Made by a program: the position numbers and the translations under genes. A stretch of DNA of 64,000 nt from Bog-473 sp963809715 (GTDB taxonomy: Bacteria > Actinomycetota > Acidimicrobiia > Acidimicrobiales > RAAP-2): contig CAWEKO010000002.1 of NCBI GenBank assembly GCA_963809715.1, positions 372,001-436,000 of the forward strand, given 5' to 3'. The notes below the pieces were generated by a model. That model was given only the letters and a program-made list of their open reading frames with translations. It was not told the origin of the DNA and made no database searches. Numbering within the stretch: position 1 is the first letter of the stretch; each line of letters starts with the position of its first letter. Below, one piece after another: positions 33,812 through 42,997 of the stretch.

Positions 33812-35005
33812 ATGGCCGAGCCGAGCGATAATTCGCAGACACCGGCCCGCCCCGAGGGTGGAAGTGGTGGAAGTGGTGGCAACGCCGGCAACAAGAGCGG
33901 CGGAGGCAGCGGCTCTCCGGGTGGAGGCGGCGGCAATCGCAACCGGAACCGCAATCGCAACCGGAACCGCAATCGGTCCGGCGCGGCCAGAACGGGTGGC
34001 TCCGCCGCGCAGGCCAACGGTGCGAAGGGCTCAGGTGGTGGCCAGAGGAAGGCGCCGAGCGGGAGCCAGCGCCAAGGCGGTGGCGCGAACCGGTCCCGCT
34101 CGCGTTCGCAGTCCGGGCAGGGCGGGGGTCAGCGAGGCGGGCAGTCACGTTCCGCGGTCGCCGTCGCCCCGGCTCCATTGCCCGTTCTGCCTGTCGAGGA
34201 GCATCCCAGCCTGGGTGCGGCGCAGGTCTCGCCGGGCGAGGTGGCGTCGAACCGGCGCCGGGCCGTGGGCATCTGCGCCCTGACGGCGTTCTTCCCGGCG
34301 GTCTTGGTCGGGGCGCTCCTGGCGGTCGCTGTGCACATCGTGCTCGGCATCGTCGCCTTCGTGATCCTCGGGGCCGCCCTCATGTACGGCCTGTGGCGCG
34401 CCGCGCCGTCGATGGCGATGAAGCGGATCGGTGCAGTACCCGCCGAGGAGGACGACTACCCGCGGCTCTTCAACGTCACCGACGGCCTCTGCGCCACCTT
34501 CGGTCTGGCCATGCCGGCGCTCTACGTGCTCGACGACGGCGTGCCCAACGCCTGCGCGCTCGGGCGCGACGCCCGCCGTTCGGAACTCGTGGTGACCTCG
34601 GGTCTGCTCCGCCGGCTCGATCCGATTCAGCTCGAGGGCGTCATCGCGCACGAACTGGCCCACGTGAAGCGAGGCGACAACGGCGTGTCATGCGTGGGCA
34701 TCACGCTCGGGACGTTCCTCGGCGGTGAGCGCACGCTCCGGCGTTGCGTCGGGAAAAACCGGGAATACCGGGCGGACGTCGTCGGTGCCTCGGCGGTGCG
34801 CTATCCGCCGGGGCTCCTCGAGGCCCTCGAGATCATGATGGCGGCGCCGGACCCGGCGGCGGGATCGCTCTTCGCCTCTCCGGCCCGGTTCGGGGCGACC
34901 CGGTGGGTCTGGGCCGATCCGTTCGTCGGGCATCGGGACGATGCCATCGTGCCGGGCGATCTCGACCGCACCTCGGTCCGGGCCGCCGCGCTTCGCGAGT
35001 GGTGA
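33812..35005 (+). CDS. M48 family zinc metalloprotease with low-complexity N-terminus
   Basis: A 397-residue HtpX-like membrane protease. Residues 1-~125 are disordered and Gly/Ser/Asn/Arg-rich, including a run of alternating Asn-Arg. Two helices follow (~150-195, 'AVGICALTAFFPAVLVGALLAV'), then the protease domain with the zinc site 'VIAHELAHVKRGD' and the third ligand in 'NREYRADVVGASA'. The C-terminal half is shorter than in HtpX and lacks a second helix pair. It would degrade membrane or misfolded proteins; the basic tail could bind nucleic acid or acidic lipids (inference). The TAGGCT -10 box close to the ATG supports the start. Confidence 0.83.
   Translation: MAEPSDNSQTPARPEGGSGGSGGNAGNKSGGGSGSPGGGGGNRNRNRNRNRNRNRSGAARTGGSAAQANGAKGSGGGQRKAPSGSQRQGGGANRSRSRSQSGQGGGQRGGQSRSAVAVAPAPLPVLPVEEHPSLGAAQVSPGEVASNRRRAVGICALTAFFPAVLVGALLAVAVHIVLGIVAFVILGAALMYGLWRAAPSMAMKRIGAVPAEEDDYPRLFNVTDGLCATFGLAMPALYVLDDGVPNACALGRDARRSELVVTSGLLRRLDPIQLEGVIAHELAHVKRGDNGVSCVGITLGTFLGGERTLRRCVGKNREYRADVVGASAVRYPPGLLEALEIMMAAPDPAAGSLFASPARFGATRWVWADPFVGHRDDAIVPGDLDRTSVRAAALREW
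33936..33977. repeat. Tandem repeat encoding Asn-Arg run
   Basis: Imperfect 12-bp units (CGCAACCGGAAC / CGCAATCGCAAC) repeat ~3.5 times and encode the alternating Asn-Arg stretch of the M48 protein N-terminus. Confidence 0.65.
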
Positions 35006-35025
35006 GGAGGGGCCATCCTCCCTCG

Positions 35026-35031
35026 TAGACT
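35026..35031 (+). promoter_or_regulatory. -10 box (TAGACT) of pdxS
   Basis: TAGACT ends 6 nt before the pdxS ATG, so the transcript is predicted to start at the A of ATG. An upstream GGAGG/CCTCC hairpin (35006-35021) lies in the promoter spacer. Confidence 0.5.
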
Positions 35032-35037
35032 GGGCAT

Positions 35038-35913
<876 letters not shown>

Positions 35914-35956
35914 CGGGCGCCCAGGCGCACCGCGACAAGACCTGGAGTGGTGGGTC

Positions 35957-36541
35957 GTGATCGGTGTCCTCGATCTCCAGGGGGACGTGCGCGAGCACGT
36001 GCGGGCACTCGCTGATGTGGGGGCGGAGGCCCGACTGGTCAAGCGGCCGCTCGACCTGGAGGGGGTGGACGGCCTGATTTTGCCCGGCGGCGAGTCGACG
36101 ACACTCTCCATGTTGCTCGAGTCGACGGGCCTCTTCGACGCGTTGGCCGAACGCTTGGCCGAGGCCGCCCTGCCCGTGCTCGGGACCTGCGCCGGCCTCG
36201 TGCTGGTGGCCGACGAAGTCCTCGACGGGCGGCCCGATCAGCGGACCTTCGGCGTTCTCGACGCCGTCGTCCGGCGCAACGGCTATGGGCGCCAGCTGCA
36301 GTCCTTTGAGACCCACCTGGTGCTGGGTTCGGGCGAGGGCCCTGCGCTGCCGGCCGTGTTCATCCGGGCACCCCTGGTGGTCTCGACCGGGCCGGACGTC
36401 GAGGTGCTGGCCGAGCACGAGGGTGCACCTGTCCTCGTGCGCCAGGGCACGGTCCTGGCCTCGGTCTTCCATCCCGAACTGACGCCGGACCGCCGTATCC
36501 ATCGGCTTTTCGCGCAAATGTGCCGATCGGCCGAGGTTTGA
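35957..36541 (+). CDS. pdxT: Pyridoxal 5'-phosphate synthase, glutaminase subunit
   Basis: A 194-residue class I glutamine amidotransferase that feeds ammonia to PdxS. 'GVLDLQGDVREH' is the N-terminal signature, 'LILPGGESTTL' the oxyanion region, Cys 78 in 'GTCAGL' the nucleophile, and His 172/Glu 174 in 'FHPEL' complete the triad. The GTG at 35957 is used because it puts the conserved VIGVLDLQG at the N-terminus and follows GGAGTGG. Longer readings overlap pdxS. Confidence 0.95.
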   Translation: MIGVLDLQGDVREHVRALADVGAEARLVKRPLDLEGVDGLILPGGESTTLSMLLESTGLFDALAERLAEAALPVLGTCAGLVLVADEVLDGRPDQRTFGVLDAVVRRNGYGRQLQSFETHLVLGSGEGPALPAVFIRAPLVVSTGPDVEVLAEHEGAPVLVRQGTVLASVFHPELTPDRRIHRLFAQMCRSAEV

Positions 36542-36555
36542 GCCGGGAATTGAGC

Positions 36556-37419
36556 ATGCGCCGTTACGTCCTCACCGTCATCTGCCCGGACCGGGTGGGC
36601 ATCGTGGCCGCGGTCACCGGCCTGCTGGCCCGGCTCGGGGGTTCCGTGCTCGAGGCGGCCCAGCACGGCGACCTGGCCACAGGGATGTTCTTCCTGCGCA
36701 TCGAGATCGCAGCCGACAGTCTGCCGAGCGGGATCGGCTCCGACGAGTTGCGGGCGGCATTCGGGCCGACGGCAACCGAATTCGCCATGGAGTGGAAGCT
36801 CAGCGACACCGACGTGCCCAAGCGGGTCGTCCTGTTCGCCAGCAAGGAGGACCACTGCCTGGCCGACCTGCTCTACCGCTGGCGGTCGGGCGAGCTCGAA
36901 TGCGACATCCCGTGTGTCATCGCCAACCACGAGGATCTGCGTGAGTTGGTGGAGTGGTACGGCATCCCGTTCCGATGCGTGCCGGTGGGGACGGAGCCGG
37001 CTGCCAAGGACGCGGCGTTCGACGAACTGTCCCGGATCGTCGACGAGGAGCGGACCGACGTCGTGGTGCTGGCCCGCTACATGCAGATCATCCCGCCGGC
37101 GATGTGCGCGGCGCGCCCGGGCGGCATCATCAACATCCACCATTCGTTCCTGCCGTCGTTCGCCGGGGCCCGCCCGTACCAGCAGGCGTTCGACCGTGGG
37201 GTCAAGCTCATCGGCGCCACCTGTCACTACGTGACGGCGGACCTCGACGAGGGTCCGATCATCGAGCAGGACACCCGGCGCATCGACCATGGCGACTCGC
37301 CGACGGAGCTGCGGCGCGTCGGGCGCGACATCGAGCGCACGGTGCTGGCCCGCGGGGTGCGCTGGCACCTCCAGGACCGTGTACTGCTCAACGGGAACAA
37401 GACCGTCGTCTTCACGTGA
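36556..37419 (+). CDS. purU: Formyltetrahydrofolate deformylase
   Basis: A 287-residue enzyme hydrolysing 10-formyl-THF to formate and THF, balancing one-carbon pools. An N-terminal ACT domain ('YVLTVICPDRVGIVAAVTGLLARLGG') is followed by a formyltransferase fold whose catalytic residues lie in 'INIHHSFLPSF' (Asn, His) and 'YVTADLDEGPII' (Asp). The ATG at 36556, 14 nt after the pdxT stop, is preferred over an in-frame GTG at 36520 that lies inside pdxT. It probably shares the pdxS transcript. Confidence 0.93.
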   Translation: MRRYVLTVICPDRVGIVAAVTGLLARLGGSVLEAAQHGDLATGMFFLRIEIAADSLPSGIGSDELRAAFGPTATEFAMEWKLSDTDVPKRVVLFASKEDHCLADLLYRWRSGELECDIPCVIANHEDLRELVEWYGIPFRCVPVGTEPAAKDAAFDELSRIVDEERTDVVVLARYMQIIPPAMCAARPGGIINIHHSFLPSFAGARPYQQAFDRGVKLIGATCHYVTADLDEGPIIEQDTRRIDHGDSPTELRRVGRDIERTVLARGVRWHLQDRVLLNGNKTVVFT

Positions 37420-37761
37420 CGGCCGCCGGGACCGGGATGCTTCTCAGACGTCGCGTGACCCGTCCGCCGTGCCGACCCGACGTCGCAAATCGGTCGGCTG
37501 CCCAGGACGCCGGCCCAGTGGCAACCGGGCCGAGTGGCAGCAGGCGCTGTGGCAGCAGGCCAGCCCGGTCGGCATCCACTCGACGTGGGCGGTGTGCTGA
37601 GGGTCCACTCTCCACCCTGGCGGCTTACCCGGCGACGGGATCAGGACCTCGTCCGCCGGCGCCCACGGATACACTCGGGGACCCGCCGAGCGCGGCCGAA
37701 GCCCAGGCAGGAGGCCCGCCGGCCACTCTCATCGGCTAGGGAAGGAACGAGGCAGGAACCT
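37420..37761. other. 342-bp gap upstream of yebC
   Basis: It holds three spaced copies of GTGGCA(G/A)C in 37518-37562 and a possible TACACT -10 box at 37670-37675, which would give an ~80-nt yebC leader. No gene or terminator with a U-run was seen. Confidence 0.45.
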
Positions 37762-38511
37762 ATGTCGGGTCACTCGAAGTGGGCGACCACCAAGTACCGC
37801 AAGGGCGCCCAGGACAAGGCTCGGGCCAAGGTGTTCGCCAAGTGCATTCGCGCGATCGAGGTGGCGGCGCGCGACGGCGGCGGTGACCTCGACGCCAACG
37901 CCGGCCTGCGCACGGCGTTCCAGAAGGCCCGGGCGGCCTCCGTTCCGATCGACACCATCGAGAAGGCGATCAAGCGGGGGACCGGGGACCTCGAGGGCGT
38001 GCGCTACGAGTCCATCAACTACGAAGGGTACGGCCCCGGCGGCGTGGCCATCATGGTGGAGACCCTGAGCGACAATCGCAACCGCACCGGCGCCGAGATG
38101 CGCAACCTCTTCTCCCGCAACGGCGGGAGCATGGCCGAACCGGGCGCCGTGGGCTGGCAGTTCGAGCGCAAGGGCATCGTGACGGTCGGTCTCGACAACG
38201 ACGAGGACAAGGTCATGGAGGTCGCCATGGAGGGTGGCGCCGAGGACCTCTCCAGCAACGGTGCGGCCTGGGTCGTGACCAGCGCGCCGGGTGACCTCGA
38301 ATCGGTGCGCCTGGCGCTCGACGGCGCCGGCATCGCCCCCGAGTCGGTGGACCTCTCGCTCGAGCCCACCACGCTGGTTCCCGTCGCAGACGAGCCCGAG
38401 GCCAAGAAGGTGCTGCGCCTCCTCGAGGCCATCGACGACCACGACGACGTGCAGGCCGTCCACTCCAACGCCGACATCCCCGACGAGGTCATCGCCTCCT
38501 TCGAGGGTTGA
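37762..38511 (+). CDS. yebC: YebC/PmpR family DNA-binding regulatory protein
   Basis: A 249-residue protein with the family start 'MSGHSKWATTKYRKGAQDKARAKVF' and the conserved 'NYEGYGPGGVAIMVE' and 'NGGSMAEPGAVGWQF' segments. The three-domain length is standard. YebC proteins are transcriptional regulators in some bacteria, and recent work assigns translation-related roles to family members; the role here is open. AGGAA precedes the ATG. The ruvC start lies 68 nt downstream, the usual yebC-ruvCAB arrangement. Confidence 0.95.
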   Translation: MSGHSKWATTKYRKGAQDKARAKVFAKCIRAIEVAARDGGGDLDANAGLRTAFQKARAASVPIDTIEKAIKRGTGDLEGVRYESINYEGYGPGGVAIMVETLSDNRNRTGAEMRNLFSRNGGSMAEPGAVGWQFERKGIVTVGLDNDEDKVMEVAMEGGAEDLSSNGAAWVVTSAPGDLESVRLALDGAGIAPESVDLSLEPTTLVPVADEPEAKKVLRLLEAIDDHDDVQAVHSNADIPDEVIASFEG

Positions 38512-38565
38512 ACCGAGCGACCTCGGCCACCAGGCCGGGTCCACCTCCTGGCCGGCACCCCCGGC

Positions 38566-38571
38566 TATCCT
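38566..38571 (+). promoter_or_regulatory. -10 box (TATCCT) of ruvCAB
   Basis: TATCCT ends 8 nt before the ruvC ATG, predicting a leaderless ruvCAB transcript. Confidence 0.5.
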
Positions 38572-38579
38572 GCGAACAG

Positions 38580-39107
38580 ATGTTCGTATTGGGCATTGAC
38601 CCTGGTCTGTCGCGCTGTGGCTATGGGTTGGTCGGCCGCGCCGAGGAGAACGGTGTCTTGGTGGCCAAGGCAGCCGGGGTGCTCGAGACCGATCCTGCGG
38701 GGGAGCTGGCCGAACGCCTGCTGACCCTCTACACCGAGCTGACCAGCCTCGTGACCGATTTCGAGCCCGACGTCGTGGTGGTCGAACGCGTGTTCTTCCA
38801 GGTGAACGCCAAGACGGCCATGTCGGTGGGCCAGGCCAGCGGGCTGGCCCTGGTGGCGGCGGCCGCGGGTGGTTGCGCGGTGGCCCAGTACACCTCGAAC
38901 GAGGTGAAGCAGGGTCTGGTCGGTTACGGCGCCGCCACGAAGGAACAGGTGCAGCGCATGGTGGCCAAGGTGCTCGGACTCGGCGCCATGGGCGGTCCGC
39001 CCGACGTGGCCGACGCCCTGGCGCTGGCCGTGTGCCATCTGACCACCGTCCCCCTGCGCCGGGCCGTCGCGGCCGCGTTGTCGGTAGAGGAAAGGAGCGT
39101 GAGGTGA
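38580..39107 (+). CDS. ruvC: Holliday junction endonuclease RuvC
   Basis: A 175-residue RNase H-fold resolvase that cuts Holliday junctions. The acidic residues are visible: Asp 7 in 'VLGIDPGLSRCGYG', Glu in 'VVVERVFFQVN', and the Asp pair in 'PPDVADALALAVCH'. The start at 38580 gives the standard N-terminus, and a TATCCT -10 box 8 nt upstream suggests leaderless translation. Its stop overlaps the ruvA start (GTGA). Confidence 0.96.
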   Translation: MFVLGIDPGLSRCGYGLVGRAEENGVLVAKAAGVLETDPAGELAERLLTLYTELTSLVTDFEPDVVVVERVFFQVNAKTAMSVGQASGLALVAAAAGGCAVAQYTSNEVKQGLVGYGAATKEQVQRMVAKVLGLGAMGGPPDVADALALAVCHLTTVPLRRAVAAALSVEERSVR

Positions 39108-39727
39108 TCGGGTTGTTGCGGGGACCGGCCGTCCTGCGGACGGGAGAGGGCGAAGTCATCGTCGATGTGGGAGGGGTGGGCTATCGGGTCACTGTGACTC
39201 CGGCGACGGCGGCCACGCTGGTGACGGCGGGGCCCAAGGTGGACCAGATGATCTACGTGCACACCCACGTGCGCGAGGACGCCATCGTGCTCTACGGCTT
39301 CGTGCACGACGACGAGCGGCGATGCTTCGAGGTGTTGCTCGGTTCGCACGGGGTCGGACCGGCGCTGGCCCTCGCCATCATGGCCCTGCTCTCGCCGGCC
39401 GCCCTGTCGACCGCCATCCTCGAGGACGATATCGAGACGCTGTGCACCGTTCCCGGCGTCGGTCGCAAGACGGCGGCGCGGCTGCTCATCGAGTTGAAGA
39501 GCCGGCTCGAGCTGCCGGACCTCTCGCTCGAACAGGCCGGAGTCGGGTCGAATCGTTCCGACACGGCGCTTCCGGCGTCGCGCACGGCGCGCTCGGAGGC
39601 CCGCGCCGCGCTCAACGAGCTCGGCTACGCCCCCGATGAGATCCGTGGTGCGCTCGACGGGCTGCGCGACGATGTCGGTGTGGAAGAGATGCTTCGGCTG
39701 GCCCTGCGCGAGCTGGCCAGCCGGTGA
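39104..39727 (+). CDS. ruvA: Holliday junction branch migration protein RuvA
   Basis: A 207-residue junction-recognition subunit. An N-terminal OB-fold ('VIGLLRGPAVLR...VIVDVGGVGYRV', 'HVREDAIVLYGF') is followed by the two HhH motifs ('GVGPALALAIM' and 'VPGVGRKTAARLLIELK') and a C-terminal domain III ('ARAALNELGYAPDEIRGAL') that contacts RuvB. The GTG at 39104 overlaps the ruvC stop. Confidence 0.96.
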   Translation: MIGLLRGPAVLRTGEGEVIVDVGGVGYRVTVTPATAATLVTAGPKVDQMIYVHTHVREDAIVLYGFVHDDERRCFEVLLGSHGVGPALALAIMALLSPAALSTAILEDDIETLCTVPGVGRKTAARLLIELKSRLELPDLSLEQAGVGSNRSDTALPASRTARSEARAALNELGYAPDEIRGALDGLRDDVGVEEMLRLALRELASR

Positions 39728-40824
39728 GCCCGCGGGCGCGCCGGGAGGTCCTGGCCACCGACGACGAGACGCCCGAGGGCGCCGAGGACGGCGACGTGGT
39801 CGACCAGCGCGTCATCGACCCGACCTCGTCGGACCGCGAGGAGGAGATCGAAGAGGTCGGCCTGCGCCCGCGCTCGCTCGAGGAGTTCGTCGGTCAGGCC
39901 CAGCTGGTCGAGCACCTCGGCATCGTGTTGCAGGCGGCCCGCCAGCGTCGCCAGGCGGTGGACCACATTCTCTTCGCCGGACCGCCCGGATTGGGCAAGA
40001 CCTCCCTGGCCAGCATCGTGGCCACCGAAATGGCGGCCAGTCTGCGTATCACCGCGGGTCCCGTCCTGACCCGGGCCGGCGATCTCGCCGCGCTGCTCAC
40101 CGACCTCCAGGACGGCGACGTCCTGTTCATCGACGAGATCCACCGGCTGCACCGCTCGGTCGAGGAGATGCTCTATTCGGCCATGGAGGACGGGCGCCTC
40201 GACATCCTGATCGGCAAGGGGCCTACGGCACGGTCGATCCGCTTGGAGTTGCCCAAGTTCACCCTGGTCGGCGCGACCACGAGGACCGGTCTCGTCTCGG
40301 GACCGCTGCGTGATCGCTTCGGTTTCGTCGGCCGTCTCGACCTCTACACGCCCGAGGACCTGCGAGCCATCGTGGAACGCTCGGCCCAGATTTTGCGGGT
40401 GCGCATCGACGAGGAGGGCGCCACGCGGATCTCCGAGCGGTCTCGGGGCACACCCCGGGTGGCCAACCGGTTGCTGCGACGGGTACGCGACTTCTCAGAG
40501 GTGCGCGGGGACGGGTTCATCGACGGGCGCACGGCCAGCGAGGGACTCGAGCTCTTCGGGGTGGACGGCCTTGGCCTCGACAAGGTGGACCGGGCCATCC
40601 TGGCCACCCTGTGCACGCGTTTCGGCGGCCAACCGATCGGTCTGACCACGCTGGCCCAGTGCGTGGGTGAGGAACCCGACACCATCGAGGACGCCTACGA
40701 GCCGTTCCTGCTCCAGAGCGGACTGATCCAGCGCACCTCCCGGGGCCGGGTGCCCACCGAGCGGGCCTGGGCCCACCTCGGGCAGGTACGCCCCAGCGCC
40801 ACGTCGACCACCCCGCTCTTCTAG
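39724..40824 (+). CDS. ruvB: Holliday junction branch migration ATPase RuvB
   Basis: A 366-residue AAA+ motor of the RuvAB complex. It has 'LRPRSLEEFVGQ' near the start of the conserved part, Walker A 'GPPGLGKTSL' (~86), Walker B 'VLFIDEIHRL', sensor 'VGATTRTGLVS', the Arg finger region 'PLRDRFGF', and a winged-helix C-terminus ('RTSRGRVPTERAWAHL'). A ~45-residue acidic N-terminal extension is longer than average. The GTG start overlaps the ruvA stop. Confidence 0.96.
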   Translation: MSPRARREVLATDDETPEGAEDGDVVDQRVIDPTSSDREEEIEEVGLRPRSLEEFVGQAQLVEHLGIVLQAARQRRQAVDHILFAGPPGLGKTSLASIVATEMAASLRITAGPVLTRAGDLAALLTDLQDGDVLFIDEIHRLHRSVEEMLYSAMEDGRLDILIGKGPTARSIRLELPKFTLVGATTRTGLVSGPLRDRFGFVGRLDLYTPEDLRAIVERSAQILRVRIDEEGATRISERSRGTPRVANRLLRRVRDFSEVRGDGFIDGRTASEGLELFGVDGLGLDKVDRAILATLCTRFGGQPIGLTTLAQCVGEEPDTIEDAYEPFLLQSGLIQRTSRGRVPTERAWAHLGQVRPSATSTTPLF

Positions 40825-41184
40825 CGCCCGCTCGGGCCACCGGGGAGCGACGCGGTTCACCGGACGATCTCTCATGGGGTACCGTGGTTGGGTTGCACCA
40901 CGAGACGAAGCGAGGTGACCTGATGGCAAGCTCGATGAGCATGCGTTCGCCGCTGATCGCGCGCGGTCCGGTCCTGCCCATGGTCTCTGGTGCCGCTGCC
41001 GGAGGGAGGATCCGCATCGCCGGGCCCGACCTTCGCCTCACGGGCCACTGACGCCGGCCCGCCGCCCTCACTTCAGCTGAACGCCGGCGCCGGCCTCGCG
41101 GCCCGCCGCTTCGCTGCTCCGGTCGCACCCTCGCGGTGCGCCCCGTGTGTCCATCAGTTACGACCCTCCAACCAGGAGAGCCCC
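40825..41184. other. 360-bp leader region of the downstream ABC exporter
   Basis: It contains a candidate promoter (TTCACC ~40856, TACCGT 40880-40885), a strong ribosome-binding site and a 42-codon open frame (40923-41051), then a GC-rich potentially structured stretch (41075-41130) before the AGGAGAG site of the ABC gene. The layout resembles a leader-peptide region. Confidence 0.4.
40923..41051 (+). CDS. Possible small protein or leader peptide (42 aa)
   Basis: An ATG preceded at the right distance by GAGGTGA (40912-40917) opens a 42-codon frame ending at TGA 41049-41051. The peptide starts MASSMSMRSPLIARG, is rich in Gly, Ala and Arg, and has no membrane helix or known family. Its position between a candidate promoter and an ABC exporter suggests either a regulatory leader peptide or a small peptide handled by the exporter. 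The evidence is only the ribosome-binding site and position. Confidence 0.3.
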   Translation: MASSMSMRSPLIARGPVLPMVSGAAAGGRIRIAGPDLRLTGH

Positions 41185-42975
41185 ATGGGTGATCGCACCC
41201 TCTTTCCGAACGCATCGACCAAAACCACGCTGGCCTATTGCTGGAGCCAGATGCAGCCCGACCGCGCCGCCTTTGCCGGCAGCTGTGGTGCCATCGCGCT
41301 CGGCACGCTGGCCAACGCAGTGGCCGCGCCGTTGATCTTTGCCGCTCTGCTCGGGCGGCTCTCCGATCTGGGCGTCAACCATTCGGGTGTGTCGTCCTTC
41401 ACGCCCCTCATCGTCGCCTACGCGTTCACCCTCGTGGCGGCCACGGTCTTCGGTCGCATCGGTGGCTGGCTGAACTGGGGCGCCACGCTCCGCTCTTTCG
41501 GCCGTGCCATCAACCACGGCTACGACCACTTGATCGGGCTGAGCCATGCCTGGCACACCGACCGGCCCTCGGGTGAGGTCATCGCCACCCTCGAGACGTC
41601 GACCTGGGCCTTCGTGGAGCTGATCGACGCCATGGTGTGGGGCATCCTTCGCATCTCTGTCACGACCATCGGTGCCATCGTTGTGCTCGGCATCGTGGCC
41701 TGGCCCGTGGCGCTGGTGATGACGGCACTGGTGGGCGTGTTCGCGCTCGTCCTCTTTCGGCGTTTGGACCGGGTCGTGGCAGCCGAGAAAGGCTTCTCCG
41801 ACGCCCACTCACGGGCGACCGGCGTGGTGGCCGACACCATCGCCAACCTGACGACGGTGCGATCTCAGGCCGCCGAGGACCGCGAGAAGCTGCACGTGGA
41901 TCGGATGGTGGGTGACTCGTTGCGGGCCGACTTTCGGGCCAGGCGGGTCTTCACCACCACCCGGATCCAGATGGAGTCGGCCATGGCCTTCTTCAACTGG
42001 GCGGCTGTGGCGGTGGGCGTGGTCCTGGCGCTCCATCACGTCGCCGCAGCGGGGGTGGTGTACCTGATCCTCTTCTACGCCACCTTCGTCGGGACGAGCC
42101 TCGAGGAGTCCTTCGAGTTCATCCGTCTCATGTCGCGGGCCATCGGACGCTGCGCCAAGTTCGCCGGCATTGCCCTGACCAAACCCGACATCGTCGATCT
42201 GCCCCGGGCCCCGGAGCTTTCGGTGCCGAGGGGACGGGTCGAGTTCGATCAACTTCGCTTTGCCTACGGCGGTGGCAGTCCACTCTTCGACGGTCTCGAC
42301 CTGTCCATTGAGCCGGGCGAACACGTCGGCCTGGTCGGGCCGTCGGGCTCGGGCAAGACGACGCTGACCAAACTGCTGCTGCGTTTCGCCGAGCGCGACG
42401 GGGGAGTGATCGCCATCGACGGGCAGGACATCGCGCGGGTGACGCAGCACTCGCTGCGGCGCCACATCGCCTACGTCCCCCAGGAGCCCCAGATGCTGCA
42501 CCGGACGATCGCGGAGAACATCTGTTACGGCCAGGACAACGAGGGTATCGACATGGAGCTGGTGCGCGAGGTGGGCAAGGCCGCCTACGTGGACGAGTTC
42601 GTGGAGCGGCTCCCCGAGGGCTACCAGACGGTGGTCGGCGAGCGCGGGCTCAAGTTGTCGGGTGGCCAGCGCCAGCGTGTGGCCATCGCCCAGGCCATGG
42701 CCAAGGGCGCCTCGGTGCTCGTGCTCGACGAAGCCACCTCAGCGTTGGACTCGGAGTCCGAGTCGCTCGTCCAAGAAGCCCTGTGGCGGCTCATGGACGG
42801 GACCACGGCCCTGGTGGTGGCCCACCGGCTGGCCACCATCGCCCGGCTCGATCGCATCGTGGTGCTCGACCAGGGGCGCGTCGTCGAGCAGGGCACGCAC
42901 GCCCAGCTGTTGGCGCGTGGCGGTGTCTACTGCCGTTTGTGGGAGCACCAGTCGGGCGGCTTCTTGGCCGCCTGA
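41185..42975 (+). CDS. ABC exporter, fused permease and ATPase
   Basis: A 596-residue half-transporter. The six-helix domain (about 30-330) is followed by the ATPase, with Walker A 'GPSGSGKTTL', Q-loop 'YVPQEPQML', signature 'LSGGQRQRVAIAQAMA', Walker B 'VLVLDEATSALDSES' and H-loop 'VAHRLATIARLDRIVVLDQG'. AGGAGAG lies 6 nt before the ATG. The helices of the permease are somewhat degenerate compared with MsbA-like proteins. The substrate could be lipid, peptide or drug. It converges on the histidine kinase gene. Confidence 0.9.
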   Translation: MGDRTLFPNASTKTTLAYCWSQMQPDRAAFAGSCGAIALGTLANAVAAPLIFAALLGRLSDLGVNHSGVSSFTPLIVAYAFTLVAATVFGRIGGWLNWGATLRSFGRAINHGYDHLIGLSHAWHTDRPSGEVIATLETSTWAFVELIDAMVWGILRISVTTIGAIVVLGIVAWPVALVMTALVGVFALVLFRRLDRVVAAEKGFSDAHSRATGVVADTIANLTTVRSQAAEDREKLHVDRMVGDSLRADFRARRVFTTTRIQMESAMAFFNWAAVAVGVVLALHHVAAAGVVYLILFYATFVGTSLEESFEFIRLMSRAIGRCAKFAGIALTKPDIVDLPRAPELSVPRGRVEFDQLRFAYGGGSPLFDGLDLSIEPGEHVGLVGPSGSGKTTLTKLLLRFAERDGGVIAIDGQDIARVTQHSLRRHIAYVPQEPQMLHRTIAENICYGQDNEGIDMELVREVGKAAYVDEFVERLPEGYQTVVGERGLKLSGGQRQRVAIAQAMAKGASVLVLDEATSALDSESESLVQEALWRLMDGTTALVVAHRLATIARLDRIVVLDQGRVVEQGTHAQLLARGGVYCRLWEHQSGGFLAA

Positions 42976-42997
42976 CTGGGCGCGACCGGCCGATCCG

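Noticed and set aside
40990..41184. In-frame N-terminal extension of the ABC exporter back to 40990
   Set aside because: The extension is Pro/Arg/Ala-rich without family features, whereas the ATG at 41185 has AGGAGAG at the right distance.
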